Positions 8,340 through 17,771 of a stretch of 64,000 nucleotides of DNA are shown here, one piece after another. Under the pieces are notes generated by a model that was given only the letters and a program-made list of their open reading frames with translations, made no database searches and was not told where the DNA came from. Source of the stretch: Actinopolymorpha rutila (GTDB taxonomy: Bacteria; Actinomycetota; Actinomycetes; Propionibacteriales; Actinopolymorphaceae); contig NZ_JACBZH010000001.1 of assembly GCF_013407855.1 (NCBI RefSeq), positions 3,224,001 to 3,288,000 of the forward strand, read 5' to 3'. Both the position numbers and the translations under genes were made by a program. Each line of letters opens with the position of its first letter. Within the stretch, counting starts at the first letter, position 1.

Positions 8340-9167
8340 TCAGCGGGTGGCCGGGACGAGCTTGCGCATGTACTCCGCGTACTGCGGGATCGCGACCTCC
8401 GGCTCCTCGATCTCGGGGTGCCAGGCCTTCTCCCACTCGAAGCTCAGGTAGCCGGTGTAGCCCTCGCGGTCCAGCAGCCCGACGAACTCGCCGATCGGCA
8501 TGGTGCCCTCGCCGGTGAGCCGGAAGTCGAAGTCGGTGGGGGAGTACGACCCGGAGTCCTTGAGGTGGACGTGCCGGATCCGCTCGCCCAGCGCCTGCCA
8601 GGTCTGCTCCAGCGGCTCGCCGTGGCGGTAGGAGTGCAGGACGTCCCACAGGATGCCGAGGTCGTCGTTCGGCGCGTACGACAGGAGTTCGCCGACCTGG
8701 GTGGAGGTGCAGAAGCTGTCGTGGGTCTCCAGCACCGCGGTGACGCCCTCCGCGCGGGTGGCGGCGGCCGCCTCGGCGAGCCCCTCGGCGATCCGCTTGG
8801 TGGTCTCCGTGCGCTCCGGGCCCTCGTCGGGGACCGCGCCGCCGAAGACGCGGATGTAGCGCGAGCCGAGCTCGGCCGCGATCCGGGCGTAGGTGCGGGC
8901 CGCCTCCAGTTGCTGCGCGCGTTCGTCCTTGTCGGGTGAGGTGAACCGGACGCTGGTGTCCAGGCAGGCGAGCTCCACCCCGGCCTGCTCGAACCTCGCC
9001 CGGGTGCGGGGCAGACCCTGCGCGGAGAACTCCTCCAGCTCGTGCAGGCCGACCTCGCCGCGCAGGAAGCGGAGTTCGACACCGTCGTAGCCGTTGTCGC
9101 TCGCGGTGGAAAGAACCTGGTCCAGGGTGTACTTCGGACAACCGAGCGTGCTGAAGCTGAGTTTCAT
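8340..9167 (-). CDS. Xylose-isomerase-like TIM-barrel sugar isomerase/epimerase (paralogue 1)
   Basis: This is a 275-residue AP endonuclease family 2 / sugar phosphate isomerase-like TIM barrel (IolE/IolI relatives). Likely divalent-metal ligands lie in AVLETHDSF, GILWDVLHS, HVHLKDSG and LSFEWEKAWHP, which give the usual Glu-Asp-His-Glu set. The ATG at 9167 has GGAAGG upstream. It is the first metabolic gene after the lacI-type regulator and precedes uxaC by 81 bp, so it is probably part of the same transcript. Some members of this fold act on 3-keto sugars together with Gfo/Idh oxidoreductases; such a partner occurs in the opposite operon. The substrate cannot be told. Confidence 0.85.
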   Translation of the reverse strand: MKLSFSTLGCPKYTLDQVLSTASDNGYDGVELRFLRGEVGLHELEEFSAQGLPRTRARFEQAGVELACLDTSVRFTSPDKDERAQQLEAARTYARIAAELGSRYIRVFGGAVPDEGPERTETTKRIAEGLAEAAAATRAEGVTAVLETHDSFCTSTQVGELLSYAPNDDLGILWDVLHSYRHGEPLEQTWQALGERIRHVHLKDSGSYSPTDFDFRLTGEGTMPIGEFVGLLDREGYTGYLSFEWEKAWHPEIEEPEVAIPQYAEYMRKLVPATR

Positions 9168-9261
9168 CACGTACACCTTCCGGTGGTGGGTGGGTGTGGT
9201 CGTCGAGCTGGATTGCCGGTTGGTTCGTCGGACAGTCGTCGGGTCGGGCGGGGCGGGGCGG

Positions 9262-10350
9262 TCAGCGGGTGGCGCCCACCGCCCTCGCGGTACGCCGGTC
9301 GGTCGCCGCCCGCTGGCGCGGGGACCGACCACGTGCGCGGCCGGACGCCGGTGCGGGGCCGGTGCTCTCCCGGATCGTCAGCCTGGTGGGTAGTACGACG
9401 TCCTCGGTGTCCTCGGTGCGCGGCCGGTCCGGCCCGTCCGCGAGCAGGCCGAGCAGAAGATCGACCGCGGACCGGCCGGCGGACTCGATCGGCGCGGCCA
9501 GAGTGGTCAGCGACGGGTGGCAGAAGTCGGCACCGAAGATGTCGTCGCAGCCGACCACGCTGATCTGGCCGGGCACGTCGATGCCGCGGTCGCGCAGCCG
9601 GCGGAGCACCCCGATGGCGAGCAGGTCGTTGAACGTCACCACCGCCGTCACGTCGTGCAGCACCGCGGAGTCCGCGGCGGCCATGCCGCCCTCGACCGTG
9701 GGGGCGAGCGGGCCGATCCGGACCACCTCGAGGTCACGGTGGCGGGCCAGCGCCTGCAGCGTCCGCCACCGGCGGGCGTCGGACCAGGAGGCGCGCGGCC
9801 CGGCGAGATAGGCGATCCGCCGGTGGCCGAGCGAGGCGAGGTGCTCGGCGGCCTGCCGGGTGCCGTGGGCGCTGTCGATCAGGACGCCCGGCAGCGGCCG
9901 GACCCGGCGGTTGACCACCACGACCCGGGTCTTCGCGTGCACCTCGCGCAGCCGCTCGTCCGACGCCCGGGAGGAGGCCAGCACGAACCCGTCCACGGCG
10001 CCGGTGAGGCGTTCCACCACGGTCGTCTCCTGCTGGCTGGTCTCCTCGGTGTCGGCCAGCACCAGGGTGTAGCCGGCCACCGCCGCGGCGCGTTCGGCAC
10101 CGCGGATCAGGTCCAGGAAGAACGGGTTGGTGATGTCGGGGACCAGCAGGCCGAGGGTGCGGGTGCGCCCGGACGGCAGGGCCCGGGCGATGGCGTTCGG
10201 CCGGTATCCCATCTCCGCGGCGATCGCGAGGATCCGGTCCCGGGTGGCCGGGCTGACCCGTTCGGGCTTGGTGAAGGCCCGTGACACCGTCGAGGCGTTC
10301 ACCCCGCAGCGGGCGGCCACGTCGTGGATCGTCGGCGTCCGCTCCCTCAC
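9262..10350 (-). CDS. LacI-family transcriptional regulator of the uronate/sugar operons
   Basis: This is a 362-residue repressor. The N-terminal helix-turn-helix with hinge is TIHDVAARCGVNASTVSRAF (residues about 6-25) followed by the typical YRPNAIARAL. The periplasmic-binding-protein-like effector domain begins at LGLLVPDITNPFF and includes VVGCDDIFGADFCHPSLTTL. The GTG start at 10350 has GGGAGGGAGC upstream. It is oriented with the uxaC operon and divergent from the LarA/CE15 operon. The perfect palindrome TGGCAACCGGTTGCCA lies 98 bp upstream, inside the facing promoter, so it most likely controls both directions. The inducer is presumably a uronate or related metabolite (inference). Confidence 0.93.
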   Translation of the reverse strand: MRERTPTIHDVAARCGVNASTVSRAFTKPERVSPATRDRILAIAAEMGYRPNAIARALPSGRTRTLGLLVPDITNPFFLDLIRGAERAAAVAGYTLVLADTEETSQQETTVVERLTGAVDGFVLASSRASDERLREVHAKTRVVVVNRRVRPLPGVLIDSAHGTRQAAEHLASLGHRRIAYLAGPRASWSDARRWRTLQALARHRDLEVVRIGPLAPTVEGGMAAADSAVLHDVTAVVTFNDLLAIGVLRRLRDRGIDVPGQISVVGCDDIFGADFCHPSLTTLAAPIESAGRSAVDLLLGLLADGPDRPRTEDTEDVVLPTRLTIRESTGPAPASGRARGRSPRQRAATDRRTARAVGATR

Positions 10351-10436
10351 AGGTCGCTCCCTCCCACATCGCGGTTCACCGCCGCGTCGCCGGTCGGTGA
10401 CGGGTGCCGTTGTCGGACGGCCTAGTCTCGCCCCTC

Positions 10437-10472
10437 TTGACAAAGTTTGGCAACCGGTTGCCATAGTTGCCA
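10437..10472 (+). promoter_or_regulatory. Divergent promoter with LacI-type operator
   Basis: A consensus -35 TTGACA lies at 10437-10442. The best -10 is CATAGT at 10462-10467 (19-bp spacing), with weaker hexamers at 17-18 bp. The spacer holds the perfect 16-bp palindrome TGGCAACCGGTTGCCA (10448-10463), whose centre CCGG is typical of LacI-family operators. TTGCCA recurs at 10467-10472, and AACCGG follows at 10474-10479. A repressor bound here would block rightward initiation outright and lies close to the leftward lacI promoter. Confidence 0.8.
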
Positions 10473-10600
10473 CAACCGGTCGTGCGCCGTCCGCGCTGCG
10501 TGGGCGACCGCTCACCGGCTGTCCGCTCACCGAACGGGCGGACAGCAACGACAGGGAACGACCCGGACGATCCGACCACCGCAAGGAGCACGACGCCACG

Positions 10601-11428
10601 ATGTGGACCCTCTCCGGATTCGCCGACGAGATCGACTCCGACCCGCACGTCCAGTTCCGGACACTCAACGACCTCGGCATCCGGTATGTCGAGTTCCGCA
10701 GCGCCTGGGGCACCAACGTCCTGGACCTCGACGACGACCAGATCGGTGAGCTGAAGCGGCTCCTCGCGCAGTACGGCATCGGGTTGTCCGCGGTGGGTTC
10801 GCCGATCGGCAAGGTCGGCATCCACGACGACTTCGACGAGCACCTGGCACGGTTCGACCGGGCGCTGTGGGTGGCCGAGGAACTGCAGGCGCCGTACATC
10901 CGGATCTTCTCGTTCTGGATGCCCGACGGCGAGGACCCCGCCAAGCACCGCGACGAGGTGCTGCGGCGGATGTCGGCGCTGGCGGACCGGGTGGGCGAGC
11001 GGGAGGTCGTCCTCGCCCACGAGAACGAACGCAAGATCTACGGCGACGTCCCGTCCCGCTGCCTGGACATCGTGGAGTCGGTGGGCTCGGACAAGCTCCG
11101 CCTGGTATGGGACCCGGCCAACTTCGTCCTGTGCGACGTGGCGCCGTTCACCGACGGGTTCGCCGACCTGCGCCCCTACATCGACTACCTGCAGATCAAG
11201 GACGCGGTCGCGGCGGAGGGCCGGGTCGTCCCCGCCGGCGAGGGCGACGGCCAGATCCCGGAGACGATCCGCGCGCTGAAGGCGGACGGCTTCGACAGCT
11301 ACTTCTCGATGGAGCCGCACCTCGCCTACATGGGTGAGTCCGGCGGGTTCTCCGGGCCCGACCTGTTCACCACGGCGACCCGGGCGTTCACCGGGCTGCT
11401 CGACGCCGAGGGCATCTCGTACCACTAG
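10601..11428 (+). CDS. Xylose-isomerase-like TIM-barrel sugar isomerase/epimerase (paralogue 2)
   Basis: This is a 275-residue TIM-barrel protein of the sugar phosphate isomerase/epimerase superfamily. Likely metal ligands are in VVLAHENERKIYGD, RLVWDPANFVLC, DYLQIKDAV (a Gln-x-Lys variant of the usual His-x-Lys) and YFSMEPHLA. It opens the rightward operon, about 130 bp after the LacI-controlled promoter, with AGGAG at 10584-10588 and ATG at 10601. It differs clearly from paralogues 1 and 3, so the three probably do different steps. The exact reaction is unknown. Confidence 0.84.
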   Translation: MWTLSGFADEIDSDPHVQFRTLNDLGIRYVEFRSAWGTNVLDLDDDQIGELKRLLAQYGIGLSAVGSPIGKVGIHDDFDEHLARFDRALWVAEELQAPYIRIFSFWMPDGEDPAKHRDEVLRRMSALADRVGEREVVLAHENERKIYGDVPSRCLDIVESVGSDKLRLVWDPANFVLCDVAPFTDGFADLRPYIDYLQIKDAVAAEGRVVPAGEGDGQIPETIRALKADGFDSYFSMEPHLAYMGESGGFSGPDLFTTATRAFTGLLDAEGISYH

Positions 11429-11537
11429 GCACATCGGGGTCCGGCGGCGGACGGAAACGCGCCGCGGGCCTCATCAGCACAGCGCGACAGAACGCCACCA
11501 GCAGAGCGCGACAGCAAGCTCGACAGAAGGGGTACTG

Positions 11538-12629
11538 ATGCGATTCGCAGTAATCGGCGCCGGGGTGATCGGTCGCACCCACGCCCAGACCATCCAGTCC
11601 TTGCAGCCAAGGGCGGAGCTGGCCGTGGTGGCCGACGTCGTGCCCGAGCGCGCGCAGGAACTGGCCACCAAGCACGGTGTCGACGCGGCGAACTCCATCG
11701 AGGAGGTGCTGGGGCGTTCCGACGTCGACGTCGTGACGATCGCCACCCCCAGCGGTCTGCACGCCGACGGCGCGGTCGCCGCTCTCGACGCCGGCAAACA
11801 CGTCATCATCGAGAAGCCGCTGGACATCACGCTGGACGCCGCCAAGCGAGTGCTGGAGGCGGAGAAGCGTTCGGACCGGACAGCGATGGTGGTCAGCCAG
11901 CACAGGTACGACCCGGCCAGCCAGGTGGTGCACCAGGCCGTGCGGCAGGGGAAGTTCGGCCGGATCACCTCCGGCAACGCGATCATGTCGTGGTGGCGCA
12001 GCCAGGGCTACTACGACTCCGGCGACTGGCGCGGCACGTGGGAGCTGGACGGCGGCGGCGCCCTGATGAACCAGGGCATCCACACCATCGACCTAATGAC
12101 GTGGTTCCTCGGCGACCCCGTCGAGGTGTACGCGTGGGCGGACTGCCTGGCGCACGAGCGGATCGAGGTCGAGGACACCGCTGTCGCCACCGTCCGGTTC
12201 GCGAGCGGCGCGCTCGGCGTGGTGCACGGCACGACCGCGGCCTACCCGGGCCTCACCACCAAGGTCCACGTGCACGGTGACCAGGGCTCGGCGGTCATCG
12301 ACGCCACCAAGCTCACCTACTACCACTCCGCCGGCGACAGCGACGAGGACTTCGCCTACGGCGCCGGCTCCTCGGCCAACCAGGCGGAGTCCGCGCTGGC
12401 CGCGGCCGGGTTCGCCCCGGCCGCGAAGAACGAGGAGGAGCCCACGGTCGCCGGGCTGACGGCGACGTCGCACACGACGCAGTTCCGGGACTTCCTCGAC
12501 GCACTGGACGACAAGCGTCCGCCGCTGGTCACCGTCGCCGAGGGCACCAAGACGCTCGCCCTCATCCGCGGGATCTACGAGTCGGCGCGGACGAAGGGGC
12601 CGATCCGGATCGAGGAGCTGACCCGATGA
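11538..12629 (+). CDS. Gfo/Idh/MocA family oxidoreductase
   Basis: This is a 363-residue NAD(P)-dependent sugar dehydrogenase. The Rossmann motif is AVIGAGVIGRTHA at the extreme N-terminus, the catalytic motif is VIIEKPLDI, and the C-terminal domain contains ELDGGGALMNQGIHTIDLM with the usual active-site H and D. The ATG at 11538 follows AAGGGG. It overlaps the next TIM-barrel gene by ATGA at 12626-12629, so the two are coupled. Gfo/Idh plus TIM-barrel pairs are known from inositol and 3-keto-glycoside pathways. Here the pair sits among uronate genes, so a uronoside or aldonate derivative is a reasonable guess only. Confidence 0.9.
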   Translation: MRFAVIGAGVIGRTHAQTIQSLQPRAELAVVADVVPERAQELATKHGVDAANSIEEVLGRSDVDVVTIATPSGLHADGAVAALDAGKHVIIEKPLDITLDAAKRVLEAEKRSDRTAMVVSQHRYDPASQVVHQAVRQGKFGRITSGNAIMSWWRSQGYYDSGDWRGTWELDGGGALMNQGIHTIDLMTWFLGDPVEVYAWADCLAHERIEVEDTAVATVRFASGALGVVHGTTAAYPGLTTKVHVHGDQGSAVIDATKLTYYHSAGDSDEDFAYGAGSSANQAESALAAAGFAPAAKNEEEPTVAGLTATSHTTQFRDFLDALDDKRPPLVTVAEGTKTLALIRGIYESARTKGPIRIEELTR

Positions 12630-13486
12630 GCGCAGCCGGCTCGTTCAAGTTCGCCGTCTTCACGGCGAGCCTGCCCGAGTGGACCCCGGAGGAGGCGGTC
12701 GGCAAGCTCGCCGAGCAAGGCTGGGACGGCATCGAGTGGCGGATCGTCGACCAGCAGCCGCCGGCGGGCGCGTCCAGCTTCTGGCAGGGCAACCGGTGCA
12801 CCTGGCCGCTGTCGACGTTCACCGAGGACGTACCCCGGATCAAGGAGATCACCGAGAAGGCCGGCCTCGGCATCCCGTCCCTCGGTGCGTACGCCCGCAG
12901 TGACGAGATCGAGGACGTCGAACGCCTGATGCGTGGTGCGGCGGCCCTCGGCGTGACCCAGATGCGGGTGCCGGTCGGCAAACCCGGGCCCGAGGGGTAC
13001 AACGCGGCGTTCGCCCAGCGCCGCGAGGAGTACCGCCGGGTCGCCGAGCTCGCCGAGCAGTACGGCGTGAAGGCGCTGATCGAACTGCACCACCAGTCGC
13101 TGACGTCCAGCGCGTCGTCGGCGGCCCGGTTCGTGGAGGGCTTCGACCCGCGCCACGTCGGCGTCATCCACGACATCGGCAACATGCTCCAGGAGGGGTA
13201 CGAGTACGACCCGTGGAGCCTGGAGATCCTCGGCGAGCACCTGGCGCACGTGCACGTGAAGAACGCCGCGCCGGTGGCCACCCCGGTCGACGGGGCGAAC
13301 CGTACGGACTGGAAGTGGGGCTGGGCGCCGATGCGGCACGGCGTCGGCAACCTGCCGAAACTGTTCGCGGCGCTGCGCGAGCACGGCTACTCCGGCTGGG
13401 TGTCGGTGGAGGACTTCTCCACCGAGGTCCCGCTGGAGGAGCGGGTACGCGACAATCTGGCGTACCTGAAGGAGATCGCCGGCTGA
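12626..13486 (+). CDS. Xylose-isomerase-like TIM-barrel sugar isomerase/epimerase (paralogue 3)
   Basis: This is a 286-residue TIM-barrel protein translationally coupled (ATGA) to the preceding Gfo/Idh oxidoreductase. Probable metal-binding pieces are KALIELHHQSLTSSAS, VGVIHDIGNML, LAHVHVKNAAP and GWVSVEDFSTEV. An N-terminal segment WRIVDQQPPAGASSFWQGN is an insertion absent from the other two paralogues and may shape a larger substrate pocket. The coupling suggests sequential steps or a complex with the oxidoreductase. The substrate is not known. Confidence 0.85.
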   Translation: MSAAGSFKFAVFTASLPEWTPEEAVGKLAEQGWDGIEWRIVDQQPPAGASSFWQGNRCTWPLSTFTEDVPRIKEITEKAGLGIPSLGAYARSDEIEDVERLMRGAAALGVTQMRVPVGKPGPEGYNAAFAQRREEYRRVAELAEQYGVKALIELHHQSLTSSASSAARFVEGFDPRHVGVIHDIGNMLQEGYEYDPWSLEILGEHLAHVHVKNAAPVATPVDGANRTDWKWGWAPMRHGVGNLPKLFAALREHGYSGWVSVEDFSTEVPLEERVRDNLAYLKEIAG

Positions 13487-13595
13487 CATCGGCGTCCCGC
13501 GCACCCGGCAGGACGCCGGTGCGCGGGGCGCCCCGGTCGCCGGTGGGACCGAACGCTGGGGCCGAACGCAGGCGCCGAACGCAGGGGAGTTACAC

Positions 13596-14873
<1,278 letters not shown>

Positions 14874-14883
14874 GGGGACGGCG

Positions 14884-16182
14884 ATGACTTCCACCGAGAG
14901 CGGTACCCGTACCGGGGCCGATTCCGAGTCCGGCACCGACCTTCCGGCCGGCCGGCTGGCCGTGCCGGAGGCGGAGCTGTCCGTTCCCGGCGGCTTGCCC
15001 GACCCGCTGGTCTGTGCGGACGGCACGCCGGTGCGCACACCGGCGGACTGGTGGGAGCGCCGCCGCCCGGAGTTGCTCGCGGCGTTCGAGCAGCACGTGT
15101 ACGGGCGTACGCCGGGCGGCGCGGTCGAGGTCGGCGTGGAGGTGCTCGCCGAGGACACCGTGCTGGACGGGCGCGCGACCCGGGTGGAGACGCGGCTGAC
15201 GTTCCGCCGCCCGGCCGCCGCCGCCGACGCGCCGGACTCCCAGGGCACCGCCGCCGATCCGGTGGCGGTGACCGTCCTGACGTACCTGCCGGTGTCGGCA
15301 GCGGCCACGGCGCCCGCGCCGGTGTTCCTGGCGCTGAACTTCCGCGGCAACGAGATCGTGGAGAACGGCTCGGCCGCCGACGCGGATCCGGTGCAGCACC
15401 CGTGGCCGCTGGCGGAGCTGGTCGACCGCGGCTACGGCGTGGCCACCGCCTGCTACCAGGACCTCGACCCCGACGTGGACGACTTCGGCAACGGCGTACA
15501 CCCGCTCTTCTACGCCACCGGCCAGACCCGTCCCGGCGAGCACGAGTGGGGTGCGCTGGGCGCCTGGGCCTGGGGCCTGTCCCGCATCCTCGACCACCTG
15601 CGCGAGGACCGCCGCGTGGACGCCGACCGGGTGATCGTCGCCGGCCACTCCCGGCTCGGCAAGGCCGCGATCTGGGCCGCGGCCCGTGACGAACGCTTCG
15701 CCATGGCGGTGTCGAACAACTCCGGCTGCGGGGGCGTGGCGCTGTCGCGGCGGAGGATCGGGGAGACGGTCGAGGCGATCACCAGCACGTTCCCGCACTG
15801 GTTCTGTCCCGCGTTCGCCGCCTACGCCGGGCGGGAGGAGTCGCTGCCGGTCGACCAGCACCAGCTCGTCGCGCTCGTCGCCCCGCGCCCGGCGTACGTC
15901 GCCAGCGCGCAGGACGACACCTGGGCCGACCCGTACGGCGAGTTCCTCGGCGCGAAGTACGCCTCGCCGGTCTACGAACTGCTCGGCGCGGAAGGGCTCG
16001 CGGCCACCGAGCAGCCGTCGGTGGACCGGCCCGTCGTACCCAGCCGGCTCGGCTACCACATCCGGCCCGGCGGTCACGCGATGACCGACGGCGACTGGGC
16101 GCGGTTCGCCGACGCGGCGGACCGGCACCTGGGGCAGCTGTCCGGCCGCCCGGCGGACCGGTCCGGGCCCGCCGACGACTGA
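14884..16182 (+). CDS. CE15-type glucuronoyl esterase-like hydrolase, no signal peptide
   Basis: This 432-residue alpha/beta hydrolase resembles carbohydrate esterase family 15, which cleaves esters of (4-O-methyl)glucuronic acid with lignin alcohols. Typical pieces are LNFRGNEIV, the nucleophile elbow GHSRLGKAAIW (Ser256), NNSGCGGVALSRRRIGE, FPHWFCPAF, and the C-terminal histidine region YHIRPGGHAMTDGDW (His392/His398). The N-terminus is hydrophilic and lacks any export signal, unlike most described CE15 enzymes, so it probably acts on imported oligosaccharide esters. It starts 10 bp after the LarA-type gene and closes the operon. Together with UxaC it points to glucuronate as the substrate. 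It could instead be a related esterase with another specificity. Confidence 0.82.
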   Translation: MTSTESGTRTGADSESGTDLPAGRLAVPEAELSVPGGLPDPLVCADGTPVRTPADWWERRRPELLAAFEQHVYGRTPGGAVEVGVEVLAEDTVLDGRATRVETRLTFRRPAAAADAPDSQGTAADPVAVTVLTYLPVSAAATAPAPVFLALNFRGNEIVENGSAADADPVQHPWPLAELVDRGYGVATACYQDLDPDVDDFGNGVHPLFYATGQTRPGEHEWGALGAWAWGLSRILDHLREDRRVDADRVIVAGHSRLGKAAIWAAARDERFAMAVSNNSGCGGVALSRRRIGETVEAITSTFPHWFCPAFAAYAGREESLPVDQHQLVALVAPRPAYVASAQDDTWADPYGEFLGAKYASPVYELLGAEGLAATEQPSVDRPVVPSRLGYHIRPGGHAMTDGDWARFADAADRHLGQLSGRPADRSGPADD

Positions 16183-16197
16183 CGCTAGGGTTGCCGG

Positions 16198-17031
16198 GTG
16201 GTGACGCTGGCGCGGGTGGTGGAGGTCCTCGACGGGTTGTACGACCCGCGCTGGGCAGCCGACTGGGACGCGGTGGGCCTGGTCTGCGGTGACCCCGACG
16301 CGGAGGTACGCCGGATCCTGTTCGCCGTCGACCCGGTGGCCGAGGTGGCCCGGGAGGCGCTGGACTGGCCGGCCGACCTGATCGTCACCCACCACCCGCT
16401 CTTCCTGCGCGGCGTGCACGGCGTGGCCGCGACGACACCGAAGGGCCGGCTGGTGCACTCGCTGATCCGCGCCGGCATCGGCCTGCACGTCTGCCACACC
16501 AACGCCGACGCCGCCGATCCAGGGGTCTCCGACGTCCTGGCCGGCGCGCTGGGCCTGACCGACCTGCGACCGCTCGACCCCCGCCCCGACACCCCGTGGC
16601 TCGGGGTCGGCCGGGTCGGCGTCCTGCCCGAGCCCGAGCCGCTGGCGGCGTTCGGCCGCCGGGTGGCCGGCGCCCTGCCGTCCACCGCACACGGCGTACG
16701 CGTCGCCGGTGACCCGGAGCGGACCGTGGCCACGGTCGCGGTCTGCGGCGGTGCGGGCGACTCCTACCTCGACACGGTGCGGGCCCTCGGCGTGGACGCC
16801 TACGTCACCGCCGACCTGCGCCACCACCCGGCCTCGGAGGCCACCGAGCACCCCGGCGCGCCCGCTCTGCTGGACGTCGCCCACTGGGCCAGCGAGTGGC
16901 CCTGGCTGGACGACGCCGCTGCCCGGCTCCGCGCCGTACTCGCCGAGCGGGGCACTACGGTGGAGACCCGCATCTCGACGCTATGCACGGACCCGTGGGC
17001 GAGCCACGCCGACCAGGGAGGGACCCTCTGA
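16198..17031 (+). CDS. Nif3-like dinuclear metal-centre protein
   Basis: This is a 277-residue Nif3/YbgI (DUF34) protein, a conserved toroidal hexamer with two metals per subunit. Its function is unsettled and has been linked to GTP cyclohydrolase-type and metal-handling roles. Metal ligands are visible in LIVTHHPLFLRG and HVCHTNADAA near the N-terminus, and in the C-terminal HWASEWPW region. GTG at 16198 is taken as the start. TAGGGT at 16186-16191 lies exactly six bases upstream, and no ribosome site exists, which suggests a leaderless mRNA. It is followed by the zinc-ribbon and RNase H genes, the same order as Rv2230c-Rv2229c-Rv2228c in M. tuberculosis. Confidence 0.9.
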   Translation: MVTLARVVEVLDGLYDPRWAADWDAVGLVCGDPDAEVRRILFAVDPVAEVAREALDWPADLIVTHHPLFLRGVHGVAATTPKGRLVHSLIRAGIGLHVCHTNADAADPGVSDVLAGALGLTDLRPLDPRPDTPWLGVGRVGVLPEPEPLAAFGRRVAGALPSTAHGVRVAGDPERTVATVAVCGGAGDSYLDTVRALGVDAYVTADLRHHPASEATEHPGAPALLDVAHWASEWPWLDDAAARLRAVLAERGTTVETRISTLCTDPWASHADQGGTL

Positions 17032-17771
17032 ACGCCGACCCGTTCATCCAGTTGCGGCTGCTCGACGTCCAGGCGCTCGACCTGCGGCTCGACCAGCTGG
17101 CCCATCGCCGCCGGACGGTTCCCGAGGTCGCCGAGGGCGAACGCCTGCGGGCCGAGCGCGCCAAGCTCGGGTCCGAGCTGGCGACCGCCCAGGCACAGGT
17201 GAGCGACCTGACCCGTGAGCAGCGCAAGGCCGAGACCGACGTGGAGCAGGTGCGCACCCGGCGAGCCCGGGACGAGCAGCGGCTGCAGTCCGGCCAGGTC
17301 GGTTCGGCCCGCGACCTGCAGAGCCTCCAGAGCGAGATCGAGTCGCTGCAACGCCGCCAGTCCGACCTGGAGGACGTCGAGCTGGACGTGATGGAACGCC
17401 TCGAGGCCGCCACCGCCCACGAGCAGGAGCTGTCCGCCCGGGAGACCGAGCTTGGCTCGAAGCTGGCCGAGGTCGACCAGGCCCGCGACCGTGCGTACGC
17501 CTCGATCGACGCCGAGGCCGAGCAGGCGCGCCGCGAGCGCACCGACACCGCCGCCGGGGTGTCCGACGACCTGCTGAAGCTGTACGAGAAGCGGCGCGCG
17601 CAACACGGCGGCGTCGGTGCCGCGGCGTTGCGGCAGCGCCGGTGCGAGGGCTGCCGGATGGAGCTGGACGCGCGGTACCTCGGCCAGATCGCGGCGAAGC
17701 CCGACGACGCCGTGCTGAGCTGTGAGGAGTGCGGCCGGATCCTGGTACGCACGCTGGAGTCCGGTGTCTGA
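17028..17771 (+). CDS. Coiled-coil zinc-ribbon protein (C4-type, CdsZ-like)
   Basis: This is a 247-residue protein. A long alpha-helical coiled coil (residues about 10-180, rich in Glu, Arg, Gln and Leu) is followed by a C-terminal zinc ribbon with two CxxC pairs, CEGC and CEEC. Family members are thought to bind nucleic acid or act as adaptors; a role is not proven. The start is awkward. Homologues begin with (M/L/V)NA just before the QLRLLDVQALD segment, and the only codon there is CTG at 17028, overlapping the previous stop as CTGA, with GGGAGGGA at 17016-17023. GTG at 16995 is the alternative. It is tightly linked to the Nif3 and RNase H genes. Confidence 0.85.
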   Translation: MNADPFIQLRLLDVQALDLRLDQLAHRRRTVPEVAEGERLRAERAKLGSELATAQAQVSDLTREQRKAETDVEQVRTRRARDEQRLQSGQVGSARDLQSLQSEIESLQRRQSDLEDVELDVMERLEAATAHEQELSARETELGSKLAEVDQARDRAYASIDAEAEQARRERTDTAAGVSDDLLKLYEKRRAQHGGVGAAALRQRRCEGCRMELDARYLGQIAAKPDDAVLSCEECGRILVRTLESGV

